64,000 nucleotides of DNA from Kalmanozyma brasiliensis GHG001 (taxonomy: Eukaryota; Basidiomycota; Ustilaginomycetes; Ustilaginales), in the NCBI RefSeq assembly GCF_000497045.1, contig NW_015961970.1, positions 1,488,802 through 1,552,801 of the forward strand, in the 5' to 3' direction. The notes below the pieces were generated by a model. The model was given only the letters and a program-made list of their open reading frames with translations. It was not told the DNA's origin and did no database searches. How positions within the stretch are numbered: the stretch's first letter is position 1; every line of letters starts with the position of its first letter. Shown here piece after piece: positions 41,289 through 50,810 of the stretch. The position numbers and the translations under genes were made by a program.

Positions 41289-42395
41289 GGTGGTGTGACC
41301 CGGCGAAGCCAACAGAGCAAGGTGGCCGGCATGCAGACTCGAAGAGAGGCGCAGCTTACAAAGATACACGCGAGGAAGAGGAGCAAGGACCCTCGAAAGA
41401 TAAGAAAGACTCTTCTCACCTTGGACCCGCGAGCTTACTCCTCGCCGTCGGCCCTGAGAGCCACCCAACCGAGCTCTTCCCGCTGCCTGGGCTTACGAGC
41501 TGAGAGGGGTGCAGTCTTGTAAGAAACGTGCAGGTTGGGCTTGGCAGACGAGAAGAACGGGGCGAGTGCAAGCCTCGACTTTGCAAGTCCGACTGCACCC
41601 CGCGTAGGCTTGGCATTTTTTTGGGCGAGACCCTGTCTGCCCTCCCTCAACTTGTTGAACTCAGACGGGCAAGCTCGTCTCGGTCTCGGTGCGGAACCTT
41701 CCGTCCTTGCGCGGACTCCCATCGCAAGGAGGAACATGAGCTAGTATGGACGAGCCGAAGATGATGAAGGCGTGGTGTCATAAGCTCAGGATTAGGCTGA
41801 AGTGGAGGCGTGGGAAGACAGCGGCTGCTGACAGGCGCGAGGCAAAAAAGTGCGATAGGCGAGCCTCCTGCGATCCGAGGGACGGTGCGGACCCTAGTTT
41901 GACAGGCGCAACACCTCTGAAAGCAAGCTCAATCGGAAGAACAGCCAGGCGAGCTTCCCACGATCCGGCTGCCTGCCGCCGTATCACAGCAAGAAGAAAG
42001 AGCGACAGTCACACCTCTCGGACCCTTGCCCACCCGCCTGCCTGCCCGCCTGTGACTGCTCGAGTGACAGGACTCTCCTCCTCTTCGTCTTGTCTTTACA
42101 CGGACGCTCACCGCTCCTTCACGTCTTTGCTCTTGACCACATCATTCTTCCTTGTCTGCCACCCAAAGTGGCCCTGAGCGCTTCCTCAGACCATCGAGCT
42201 CCTTATCGCAAGATTTAGCTCGGTCCCACCGCATACACTCACCAGCGCTTTCAATCGAGCCCTGAGCTCACCTGGCCAGCCCTCGCATGGCTATCGATTT
42301 CTGCCTCAGTCAACGCTGAGTTAGCTTCTCGTCACACTGTCTCCGGATCGTATCCTTCCAACGCCCCCTGCTCAAATCACACATTTCCAAGCAGC
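41289..42395. other. 1.1-kb intergenic region
   Basis: No convincing gene. Frames of up to 143 codons (such as 41746-42177 plus) are Arg/Ser-rich and look random. The last 200 bases before 42396 form a C/T-rich leader of the F-box gene. Confidence 0.55.
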
Positions 42396-45300
42396 ATGGA
42401 GCTGTCATCGGCAAGCATGAACAAAGGCAAGCAGAGGGCACAAGATTCCCCGGACGCCGTTGCAGCGGCATCGCTCCGTGCTAGCCCTGCTTTGAGTGAA
42501 GCAGGATCGTCTCGAGTACCCGTGCCCATGGCCATCCCCGCAAGGCAGACGCAAGAGGCTAACCCGGTGCCGTCGCAAAGCCCCTCTTCATCACACAGCC
42601 ACGGTCGCCGCCCGTCGCATGCAAGGGCAAAGTCGTCACTGGGCTCGGCCAGTATGTTCGACTTCTTTGGCCCCAGCTCCCTCGCTTCCAACAGCACTGC
42701 CGCGACCAGCTTCCACTTTGGCTCTCCCGACGGCAGTCCGAAGCCCGTCACAGTCGCTCGAGTGGTCGAGTCGGACGACGAGGAACATCGCAGCTCCCTG
42801 GAGCGTACAGTGGACGCTGATCGACGACGATCCGCCTTCACAGAGCAAGTAGCCGACCAGTGCGGGCCTTCGGATGCCATCGAAAAGGCGTTCTCAAGCT
42901 TTGGAATTAGCTCCGTACCCATGCCTCCGCTGTACCCAGAGGAGCCGCTTCCAGACTATGAAGAGGCACCAGAGTATACTCCTCCTCTAGCGCAAGCCTC
43001 GGCAGGCACCTCCCGCTCCAAGACGTCCGCCTTCCGTGCTGCCGCAGCAAACAGATTTCTGTCCAGCCGCATCGGCAAGAAGCTCAATCTCCCGCCAGCT
43101 CTGCAGAGCCGCATCCAGGGCACACAGACCCCGGAAGCAACTTCTAGGGGCGCAGTGGGCAGAGTGCCTTTTACCAGAAGCGATAGCGCGCCTGATCTCG
43201 CGCAACAGGCGCATCGACGAATCGTGGTGCGGAATTATGCTGCCACCAGCTACATGCAGGGTGCCCTCATGGGACCTGCGCCTCGACGCTCCAGACCAAG
43301 CTCTTCACGTCCAGCTACCGCCGGGGCTGCGTCTGTCAGATCTCACTCCAGCATATTGTCAAACACCCGACCCACGACAAGTGCTGGCACTGAAGGGAGG
43401 TCAGTCCATTCTTCACCCATGATGCGAGCAGCTGCGTCCTCTACCACCTCGTCGAGGAGAAACAGCGGGGACTCGCGACCACCCAGCCGCGCCACGATCA
43501 GCTCTGCTCCCAACGGCGGTCTCTTCCACTGTGGGTATGCACGGAGCTCAAGCGGAGCATCCACGCCGACGCGTCCCAGTCTCTTGCGCAAGGGACGAAG
43601 CCGACACGCGAGTCTGAGGAGCCTCGGCGACCTCCTGTCCCTCAACCGCGACCGAATTCGCACTCCTTCTGGCGACACATCCGACAGCGAGCAGCAGGCG
43701 ACAGGGGATGTTCAGTCGACAGGCACGATTGTCCGAGAGGTCGTCGCTCCGGTTTCCGGAGAACTGCTCATCTCTGCACGAGTGCACGCCCACGCAAGTG
43801 CTCGACCCACGCTGATGAACGCAGCACGCAGCAGTCCTCAAGCTGGTATCGACGCTGCTGCTTCCGGCAGTCCGGTTCTCATCTTGCCGCATCAGGCTCA
43901 TGAGCGAAAGCCGGACCCGCTGCAGAAGCTCCCGCGAGAAGTCATCCTGAGCATCTTCAAAAGCCTCGTGGATCTGCACGTTACGGAGCACGCCAAAGCT
44001 GTCAAAGATGGTGTCTGGCGAGGCAAGCGCGCGAGCGAGACGCGCTGGGTCGGAACGGAAGCTGCCGTTCGAGAGCTCGCTCGCCTCAGCCGTGTCTCAC
44101 GCGCATGGCAGAGCTACGTGCTCGATGGTCAGCTCTGGCAGAATCTCGAGTTTTCGAAGCATCCCGACATGACGGAAGAAGCAATGGTCAACATTGCAAA
44201 GGCAGTGGGACCGTTTGTTCGACGTTTGGATTTGCGTGGCCTCGCCGGACTACGCTCCGATGTGCTGCTCGCGCTTACCAAGGCTCAAAAGCCCAGCGCT
44301 TTGATGAGCGAGGATTCCAACGCAGGTGCGGCCCGTCAACTCGAGGAGCTCGATCTACGCGGTTGTCGCAACATCTCGACGCTCGCGCTCAACACCGTCC
44401 TTTCACAGTCGCCCAAATTGAAGCACTGCAAGCTGGCAGGTCTGCCATGCGTCGACAACACGACACTTTGTGTACTGGCTGCGACAGCGGTCAACCTCGA
44501 GACCCTGGACATTAGTCGTTGCCGCAGCATCGATGCGGACGGTGTTCGTGCCATCTTTGCCATCCAGCAGAACGAGACCGAGACGTCCGCCGTGGTCAAG
44601 GACCGCAACATCAAGTCGCCCTTCCGCGAGCTTCGTGCGGCTGGCGTGCCTGGTTTCGACAGCGAAACGCTTGCACAGCTTGGCAGGCACTGGCCCAACT
44701 TGGAGGTGCTTGATCTCAGCTACTGCAGCGACATCAATGACGCAGCTGTCGCTGCTCTAGTCAGCAGCGAGGGCGATGTTGTGAGCGAAAAGGGACACTT
44801 TGTCACGCTCACTCCACGTCAAGCTGGGAGTCAGCAGGATGACGAAGTCGTGCGAAGGAGTTTCCCACACCTCCGAAAGCTCGTCCTCTCATCCTGTCGG
44901 GCTCTGACGGATCGTGCCTGCATCTCGCTGGCACATGCTGTGCCTTCGCTCGAGGTGCTGGAGATGGCCAACATCGGTGCAGCACTCAAGGATGCGGGAT
45001 TGGTCAAGCTATTTGCCACCACGCCGCAGCTGCAGAAGCTGGACCTGGAGCGGGCTACACACATCACCGACGCGGTGCTCTCGGCACTGACGCCACCCGA
45101 GACCCACGCCGAGGCATTCGGTCTTGCGGTGCCTGATCGAGACACACTCATGCAGGGAACCAGAGGTAGAGGATCGCTGCTCCACATGGCACGTCGATCA
45201 GCTAGCCGTCGAAGGCAGGCGAGCCCCTCTGTGTCCGGAGCAACAGCCGAAGAAGAGGCGCCGCCGACCTACGACGAAGAAGCCGTGGCAGCGTTGATTC

Positions 45301-46091
45301 CAGCGACGGGTGCCCATCTCACGCATCTGATTTTGTCGTCTGCCAACCGTACGACGGCCGAGGCGATGCTGATGCTCATCAACAGATGCCCCTTCTTGAT
45401 CCATCTGGAGGTCGACGACACTCACGCTGACAACGAGATGGCCCTTCAATTCGTTCAGCTAGCACGGTATCGCAAGATGAGGAACGCGTACCTCAGCCTG
45501 ATCGACTGCAGATCGTTCACGCGCGACACCTACTCGCAGCTCAGTCACAGCGGCGGTTCAGCAGACGGCGGCGTACGACCCCGAAACGGAACCCGTGGCT
45601 ATGCCTTCCGTCATTTCGGCTACGATGATCCGGAGCCAAGTATGGCGGTGGCAGCAGCGACCAACGTGCTCGCTACGCACGGAAGCGAGCGTACGCAGTC
45701 AGAACAAGCGACGTCTGCAGCCAACGCCGGTGCCCTTGTCGAGACACGCGACCGCGAGCGAGCCCACGACGAGTGCAACGAACTCAAACCCGTCCTCAAG
45801 AGCTTCTGGGGCTGGCAGATGGTCGACGCGCGGATCAAGCAACGATGCAAAGCCGAACAGCGAGCTGCGGCGCATCGTCGTCACGGCGGTCGCAGCAAAG
45901 TTGCTGGAGTTGTCGCTATGGCGTTGGGATTGCCAGCAGCGACGGTGGGGGGCGGTGAGGAGATGGGTCGATCCAGGGGCGGATCTAGGTGGACGCGCGT
46001 GCTCATCGGACCCGAAGTGGGTAGGTTGGACAGTGCGCAGGGTACAGATGACGAGGATGAGGATGATGCTAGGGGGTGCACTGTTATGTAG
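42396..46091 (+). CDS. F-box/LRR protein with PY motifs and C-terminal CaaX box (1231 aa)
   Basis: A long disordered N terminus (about 500 aa) precedes an F-box starting near residue 509 (LPREVILSIFKSLVD ... ARLSRVSRAWQSYV). Leucine-rich repeats of the Grr1/FBXL type follow (LEELDLRGCRNIS, LETLDISRCRSID, LEVLDLSYCSDIN, LRKLVLSSCRALT, LQKLDLERATHIT). It should be a substrate adaptor of an SCF ubiquitin ligase. Two PPxY motifs, PPLY at 177-180 and PPTY at 956-959, could bind WW domains of the Rsp5/Nedd4 ligase. The protein ends GCTVM, a CaaX box expected to be farnesylated, as in membrane-bound FBXL2 and FBXL20 of animals. Substrates are unknown. Confidence 0.88.
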   Translation: MELSSASMNKGKQRAQDSPDAVAAASLRASPALSEAGSSRVPVPMAIPARQTQEANPVPSQSPSSSHSHGRRPSHARAKSSLGSASMFDFFGPSSLASNSTAATSFHFGSPDGSPKPVTVARVVESDDEEHRSSLERTVDADRRRSAFTEQVADQCGPSDAIEKAFSSFGISSVPMPPLYPEEPLPDYEEAPEYTPPLAQASAGTSRSKTSAFRAAAANRFLSSRIGKKLNLPPALQSRIQGTQTPEATSRGAVGRVPFTRSDSAPDLAQQAHRRIVVRNYAATSYMQGALMGPAPRRSRPSSSRPATAGAASVRSHSSILSNTRPTTSAGTEGRSVHSSPMMRAAASSTTSSRRNSGDSRPPSRATISSAPNGGLFHCGYARSSSGASTPTRPSLLRKGRSRHASLRSLGDLLSLNRDRIRTPSGDTSDSEQQATGDVQSTGTIVREVVAPVSGELLISARVHAHASARPTLMNAARSSPQAGIDAAASGSPVLILPHQAHERKPDPLQKLPREVILSIFKSLVDLHVTEHAKAVKDGVWRGKRASETRWVGTEAAVRELARLSRVSRAWQSYVLDGQLWQNLEFSKHPDMTEEAMVNIAKAVGPFVRRLDLRGLAGLRSDVLLALTKAQKPSALMSEDSNAGAARQLEELDLRGCRNISTLALNTVLSQSPKLKHCKLAGLPCVDNTTLCVLAATAVNLETLDISRCRSIDADGVRAIFAIQQNETETSAVVKDRNIKSPFRELRAAGVPGFDSETLAQLGRHWPNLEVLDLSYCSDINDAAVAALVSSEGDVVSEKGHFVTLTPRQAGSQQDDEVVRRSFPHLRKLVLSSCRALTDRACISLAHAVPSLEVLEMANIGAALKDAGLVKLFATTPQLQKLDLERATHITDAVLSALTPPETHAEAFGLAVPDRDTLMQGTRGRGSLLHMARRSASRRRQASPSVSGATAEEEAPPTYDEEAVAALIPATGAHLTHLILSSANRTTAEAMLMLINRCPFLIHLEVDDTHADNEMALQFVQLARYRKMRNAYLSLIDCRSFTRDTYSQLSHSGGSADGGVRPRNGTRGYAFRHFGYDDPEPSMAVAAATNVLATHGSERTQSEQATSAANAGALVETRDRERAHDECNELKPVLKSFWGWQMVDARIKQRCKAEQRAAAHRRHGGRSKVAGVVAMALGLPAATVGGGEEMGRSRGGSRWTRVLIGPEVGRLDSAQGTDDEDEDDARGCTVM

Positions 46092-46538
46092 CGGCGTCTG
46101 CACGCGATAGTAAGCGGTCCTGATTCACAGCAATACGGCGCTCTCTGCCTGTCCATCGTGAGCTGTGACTCTCTTTCAATGAATTCGCTATCCGCACTAT
46201 GTCGGTCTGGCCTGCGCATCTTTCTTCGACGTCGAGCGCATCAAAGGAGGAACAGAGCCCGGTGTTGGCGGCGAAGTTGGGGAAAGTAAGGATCATGGCA
46301 GCAAAGGTGAAGCCAGCGTCTTCTCGGATCGCCGATCTGAAACCCGGTGTGGAGTAAAATTCGTGCCTTGAGGCGGCTCTGCAGCGCGCCTGCAGCTTTG
46401 ACAGCCGGTGGCCCGAGCTCATGCCCTTGCTCAACTTCGGCCCTTTCGGCTGACAAACACCCTTCTCCCCGCTTCGATGTCGTGTGTCTACCCTTCCCTT
46501 CCTCATCTACCACCATCGACACCGGCTCATACGCTCGT
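46092..46538. other. Spacer and leader between F-box and glyoxalase II genes
   Basis: Tandem genes with about 450 bp between them. The GLO2 frame stays open upstream to an ATG at 46347, but the encoded 64 residues show no conserved feature and are taken as leader. Confidence 0.5.
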
Positions 46539-47462
46539 ATGACCCTGCCTCTGCGTCCATTGTTGCGAAATCACCTCGCGCCGCTCTCACGCACATTCGC
46601 ACCAAGCCGCATCACCACCTCCAGTCGGCTGTTCAGCACTTCTCTTCCATTCAAAATGAAGATCCACCCTGTACCCGTGCGGGACGACAACTACGCCTAC
46701 ATCCTGCAGTCCAGTGTGGACAACAAGGCGCTCTTTGTGGATCCGTACGATGTGCCTACTGTCAAGGCTGCCGCGTCCAAACTTGGCATCTCGGACGACG
46801 ACGTAGTGGGCCTGCTGACGACGCATCATCACCACGATCACTCGGGTGGAAACGAGGCGTTCACCTCTCAATACCCTGGTCGACCCGTCTTTGGCGGGTC
46901 GGAGCAGATCCCTGCGCTCTCGCAAAAGGTTGCCGACGGAGATTCGCTCAACGACGTCCTCAAGGGCATCTCCATCAAGTGCTTGGCCACACCGTGTCAC
47001 ACCCAGGACCACATCTGCTACCACGTCACCGGCGAGGGCAAGAGCGGGGTCTTCACGGGCGACACACTCTTCGTCAGCGGTTGCGGTCGTTTCTTCGAAG
47101 GCACCCCGGAGGAGATGTTGCGCGCAATGGACAAGTTGTCCACCCTGCCTGAGGAGACAAAGGTGTGGTGCGGGCACGAATATACCAAGGCCAACGCCGA
47201 GTTTTCCGCCGCCATCCTACCCTCGAACGAAGACGGGATCAAAAGGTTGGTGCAGGACCTCAAGGCGAGGAAGAACGGTGGTGTTACTACAGGACAGTAT
47301 ACCATCGCAGATGAGAAGAAGCACAATCCGTTCATGAGGTGCAGGGACGAGGTCGTGAAGAAGGCCGTCCAGGAGAAGGGCGGAAAGACAGACGATGACG
47401 TCGAGACGATGAAGTGGTTGAGGGAGTTGAAAAATGGTGGACAGGTCAAGGCTAGCATTTGA
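46539..47462 (+). CDS. GLO2: Hydroxyacylglutathione hydrolase (glyoxalase II)
   Basis: This metallo-beta-lactamase fold enzyme has THHHHDHSGG (about residues 95-104), CHTQDHICY, FTGDTLFVSGCGRFFEG and CGHEYT, providing the two-metal site, plus the C-terminal helical domain with the PFMRC segment that contacts glutathione. It hydrolyses S-lactoylglutathione to lactate and glutathione, completing methylglyoxal detoxification. From the ATG at 46539 the protein starts MTLPLRPLLRNHLAPLSR and runs through a basic, acid-free stretch to LFSTSLPF, a likely mitochondrial presequence. A second ATG at 46656 (MKIHPVPV) begins exactly at the conserved domain and has the better context (AAAATG), so a cytosolic form is likely too. 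Confidence 0.93.
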   Translation: MTLPLRPLLRNHLAPLSRTFAPSRITTSSRLFSTSLPFKMKIHPVPVRDDNYAYILQSSVDNKALFVDPYDVPTVKAAASKLGISDDDVVGLLTTHHHHDHSGGNEAFTSQYPGRPVFGGSEQIPALSQKVADGDSLNDVLKGISIKCLATPCHTQDHICYHVTGEGKSGVFTGDTLFVSGCGRFFEGTPEEMLRAMDKLSTLPEETKVWCGHEYTKANAEFSAAILPSNEDGIKRLVQDLKARKNGGVTTGQYTIADEKKHNPFMRCRDEVVKKAVQEKGGKTDDDVETMKWLRELKNGGQVKASI

Positions 47463-47627
47463 GGGCGAGGTGAGAGGAGTCAAGGCTCGATTCGGGGGAG
47501 CATCACGGTCGGTGAGGAATGTCAGTCTTCTTTCACTCACAGGTCCAAGTGGACAGTGTACCAGCAAATGTGACGGTGTGAGAAGAGCAAAGCTGTGCGA
47601 TGCGGATTGAAATCAAGAGCGAGAGGT
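47463..47627. terminator. Convergent 3' UTR region GLO2 / AT-hook gene
   Basis: Only 165 bp between the two stop codons in tail-to-tail orientation, so transcripts probably overlap. No clear terminator hairpin is seen. Confidence 0.35.
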
Positions 47628-49898
47628 CTACACAAGTGGCAAATTTGACAAACCGACAAGGCGATAGACGCGGAAGTTGCGACGCAGAAACAGCGGCGAC
47701 TTGCCATCAAGCTGAGTGCGTCTCACAGCGGCTGATGTCATATCGTTGGTGGGTAGAGAAGTAGGCTGAAGCAGCGGCGTGCCAGGCAGCGCCGGTGTCA
47801 TGATCCCATCTGAGTCGGGCTCCTGCTTGAGTTGCTTCGATTGCGCAGGTTCAAAGGCAGTCGACAGCGAGCGTTGCTCTTTCGATGGCGATTCGGGTTC
47901 CAGCTTGATGCTCACCCTACCTTCCGCAGGACCATCGGCTCCGTTCGTCAGAAGAGGCAGGCGTGGCTGCTCCTCCGTCCCAGCTGCAAAAGACACGGTT
48001 CTCGCTTGGCCAGCAACAGTGTTTCGAGCCTTACCGCTGTTGGCGCGAGCGTGCGCCGCTCGAGCCCATATACTCCACAGTCTGCGTACGTCTAAGGACG
48101 CCGGTCGCGCGAACTTCAGCGCGTGCCGTGTGAGCTTGGCTGCCCGATGCTTCCGGTCCAGGTACGTCTGCTTTGCCTCGCCCACCGCCTCCGCAGATGT
48201 GGCTGTCTTGGCGAGATAGCGGAGAAGTCGTCGTATGCATAGCCGCGAGGTAGCTATCCGCGTAGCCGAGTGGAGTTCCTTGCGCAGCGCCAAGTATCGG
48301 CGCTTCTTATCCCGAGGAAAGAGACCCTCGATCTGGTCCGACTGCGAGTGTAGCTGCGATGCAGAAGCCGCGATGGTGGCATTGGAGGCAGTATTCGACC
48401 CGGCTGTGTCGCTGACAGTGTGCATCCGCGCCGAAATCGAGCTGATCCACCGTGCCCACCGCTGTGTGTCCGTATCGGTCGGGTTCCGGCTGCCAGCAGT
48501 CTGTGATCCGGCGTGCGCGATCGCTGAGCGTGCAAGCCATCGCAGCTGCCGTGCTGAGTCGACGAACAAGGTATGCGTTTCCGAGATCACAGGAGGGCCC
48601 TTGTCGGCATCGAGAGGAAGCAACCCTTCCAGAGCGAGCGGTCCGGTCGCTGCTCCCGGGAGCTGCATCTCAGTCGCTTCATCCTTGATCCGCGTCGGTA
48701 TTTGAGCTTTTGCCCTGCCTTCCATCTTGGCTTTCAGCGGGCTGAGATCGCGCGTTCGAGGGCGACCGCGCTTTCTCGGGATGCGCTCGCCATTCTCGTC
48801 CAGCAAAGGCTTCCATGTTGCCCGCTTCTGCTTCTGCTTCTGAAGCTGCTTATGATTGGCCCTGAAGATCTCCTTGGCCGTGGGAGAGGGCATAGCAAAA
48901 GTGCGCTTGAGGTGTGCTTTTGAGTCGAACTGAGCTACTTGCTCCTTGTTCCACTTTTTCAAGATGTGGTCGTCATCTGCACGCCGAGCCTCCCGGTAGC
49001 GGTGAGTAGAGGATGGCGGTGTCGTGTCCTCCAGCTGTTGTGGGCGCAAGGCCGACGTCGAGGCTGCAGCGGTGTGTTCGCTGTGCTGTGGGGTATATTG
49101 CTGCGGCCAAGCTTCGGATGGCAGCGCAGTCACTGCTGCTGATTGCACTTGTTGCGGCGGGGACGGAAAGAATTGAGGTTGTGAGAATGTGACCGAGGCA
49201 CTGAAGCCAGGGTAGGCGATATTAGGCATAGCTCCGGCAGGTAGCATGGGTTGCGTCCATGTGATCGACTGACTCGGCGCTGCCGCCATCCCAGGCACCG
49301 GCGATACGATCGGACCCGAGACTTGATACGATGCCTGGCCTGGAGAATACGGGTAGTATGCAACTGAGCCCTGGTAGGGTGCGCTGCCCGAATGCGGCGA
49401 GACTGCGGCTGTTGCTGCTGTGCTGCGCCCGATCATTTCGAGACGGTGGTCATCTTCTCCTTCGACGACATGGGACTGAGCACGAGCCTTCCCTTTGGAG
49501 CTCGATGCCGCCTTGTGCCGAGCTAGAGCGTCTAGAGGCGACGGAAGGGCCCTTGGCTGCGATTGTCGCTCGCGCTGAGCGGCTTGCGCAGGAACAGGTC
49601 GCTGCTGAGATGCTTGCGGTCGAGAGCTACTGGCAGATGCCTGCCGCGACAATGCCTGTAGCCCAGCATCAATGGCGCGTGACTGCCTTGGTCTGTCGAC
49701 GAGGCTTGTCGTAGGCGTCGTCGATCTCGATCTAGAATCCTCGTCGCCTGTATGCGCAGTCTCGGAAGAGGCGGCTCGCTGTTTTGAGGAGGGTCCACTT
49801 CTGCTACCAGGCTCGGCACCAGAGGCGGTTGGAGCTGCCTTTGAGAAGAGACGCTGGTACGCCTTCTCGAACTCGAGGTCGACGTCTCGCGCACTCAT
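47628..49898 (-). CDS. AT-hook protein of unknown function (756 aa)
   Basis: The first true ATG is at 49898 (MSARDVDLEFEKAYQRLF); the frame extends 18 codons further only to a TTG. The N-terminal half is low-complexity (Ser/Gln/Ala, Pro/Tyr-rich). A basic middle part (about 335-385) has HILKKWNKEQVAQFDSKAHL, KQKQKRATW and the AT-hook core KRGRPR near 376, which binds the minor groove of AT-rich DNA. Helical, Arg-rich segments follow. Near the end are IKLEPESP (about 664), which fits the phosphorylation-dependent SUMO consensus, and LKQEPDSD (about 690), an acidic SUMO consensus. It is probably a nuclear chromatin or transcription protein; I recognise no known ortholog. Confidence 0.75.
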   Translation of the reverse strand: MSARDVDLEFEKAYQRLFSKAAPTASGAEPGSRSGPSSKQRAASSETAHTGDEDSRSRSTTPTTSLVDRPRQSRAIDAGLQALSRQASASSSRPQASQQRPVPAQAAQRERQSQPRALPSPLDALARHKAASSSKGKARAQSHVVEGEDDHRLEMIGRSTAATAAVSPHSGSAPYQGSVAYYPYSPGQASYQVSGPIVSPVPGMAAAPSQSITWTQPMLPAGAMPNIAYPGFSASVTFSQPQFFPSPPQQVQSAAVTALPSEAWPQQYTPQHSEHTAAASTSALRPQQLEDTTPPSSTHRYREARRADDDHILKKWNKEQVAQFDSKAHLKRTFAMPSPTAKEIFRANHKQLQKQKQKRATWKPLLDENGERIPRKRGRPRTRDLSPLKAKMEGRAKAQIPTRIKDEATEMQLPGAATGPLALEGLLPLDADKGPPVISETHTLFVDSARQLRWLARSAIAHAGSQTAGSRNPTDTDTQRWARWISSISARMHTVSDTAGSNTASNATIAASASQLHSQSDQIEGLFPRDKKRRYLALRKELHSATRIATSRLCIRRLLRYLAKTATSAEAVGEAKQTYLDRKHRAAKLTRHALKFARPASLDVRRLWSIWARAAHARANSGKARNTVAGQARTVSFAAGTEEQPRLPLLTNGADGPAEGRVSIKLEPESPSKEQRSLSTAFEPAQSKQLKQEPDSDGIMTPALPGTPLLQPTSLPTNDMTSAAVRRTQLDGKSPLFLRRNFRVYRLVGLSNLPLV

Positions 49899-50810
49899 CT
49901 TATCGGCATGTGCGGTATGCTGTTCATGGCCATGGTGTGCGCTGTCGTCCAAGGTTTGGCGGCGCTGGAGATCACTTTCAAATCAGCTCTTGTCGGGGGT
50001 GCAAAGAGACAATGGCGTGGTCTGTGCCGACTTGGTCGAAAGATGTCGTAGTCAGAAGTGTTGGTCTTCGTATGATCACAAAAGTGACAGTTCAAAATCA
50101 CGCGCCCCAGTCAGGCGAGGTCACCAGGACCCTTTACCAAAACTCAGCTCAGCTTCTCGCGACGCGTACAGCTGTACTGCCGTCATCCTCGCAGTCGGTA
50201 ACTGCATCTCGCATATGCGAGCCCTTTCGCATCTGTTACACCGCCGCAACCCGACTCTCAGCTTCTCAGCTAGGGCAGAAGCGATCACACTTGGCATACG
50301 AGGACTTTCTTGGAGACATGATAGTATGTGATTGCTGCGGACTCTTTGTGAGCCTTCTGATGCTGCGATATGGTTTGGGTGATTCTGGTCGGTTAAGACA
50401 CAGGTACAAATGGATGCGGAGGCGAGAATGCGGGAAACAAACTCGCCCTTGGCTGGAGACAGATGAACGTCACGCAACCTTTTTGATCGTGGATAGCCCG
50501 TATCTGGTGAAGAGACAGGCTGGCGGGGAAGAAGATGGAGGAAAATTCGGGAAAGAGAGAGAGAGAAAGGAACGTCGAGGCAAGATGTCGCAGCTCCAAC
50601 GATCAGGAACCACTACGACATCCTACGTCCACGGTGTTGGACGGACGCGACTCCATCCAGCGACAGCTTGATGCTGCTGGTCCACGCCTCTTGCATCGCC
50701 GCAATGAAGAAAAAGTACAAAAGGAATCCCGAAAAGGTTGCGGTCGACGAAGGAAACGTGGCATGACAGCAGCGCTGCCTGCGAACCAGCAAAGCGGTAA
50801 CAGAACCCGC
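49899..50810. other. Intergenic region between AT-hook gene and RPS5
   Basis: This holds the promoter of the AT-hook gene and the 3' UTR of RPS5, both on the minus strand. Long plus-strand frames (up to 295 codons) run through it but lack any domain and have irregular composition. Confidence 0.5.

Noticed and set aside
46347..46538. 64-residue N-terminal extension of glyoxalase II
   Set aside because: No conserved feature; the presequence-like part starts at the ATG at 46539.
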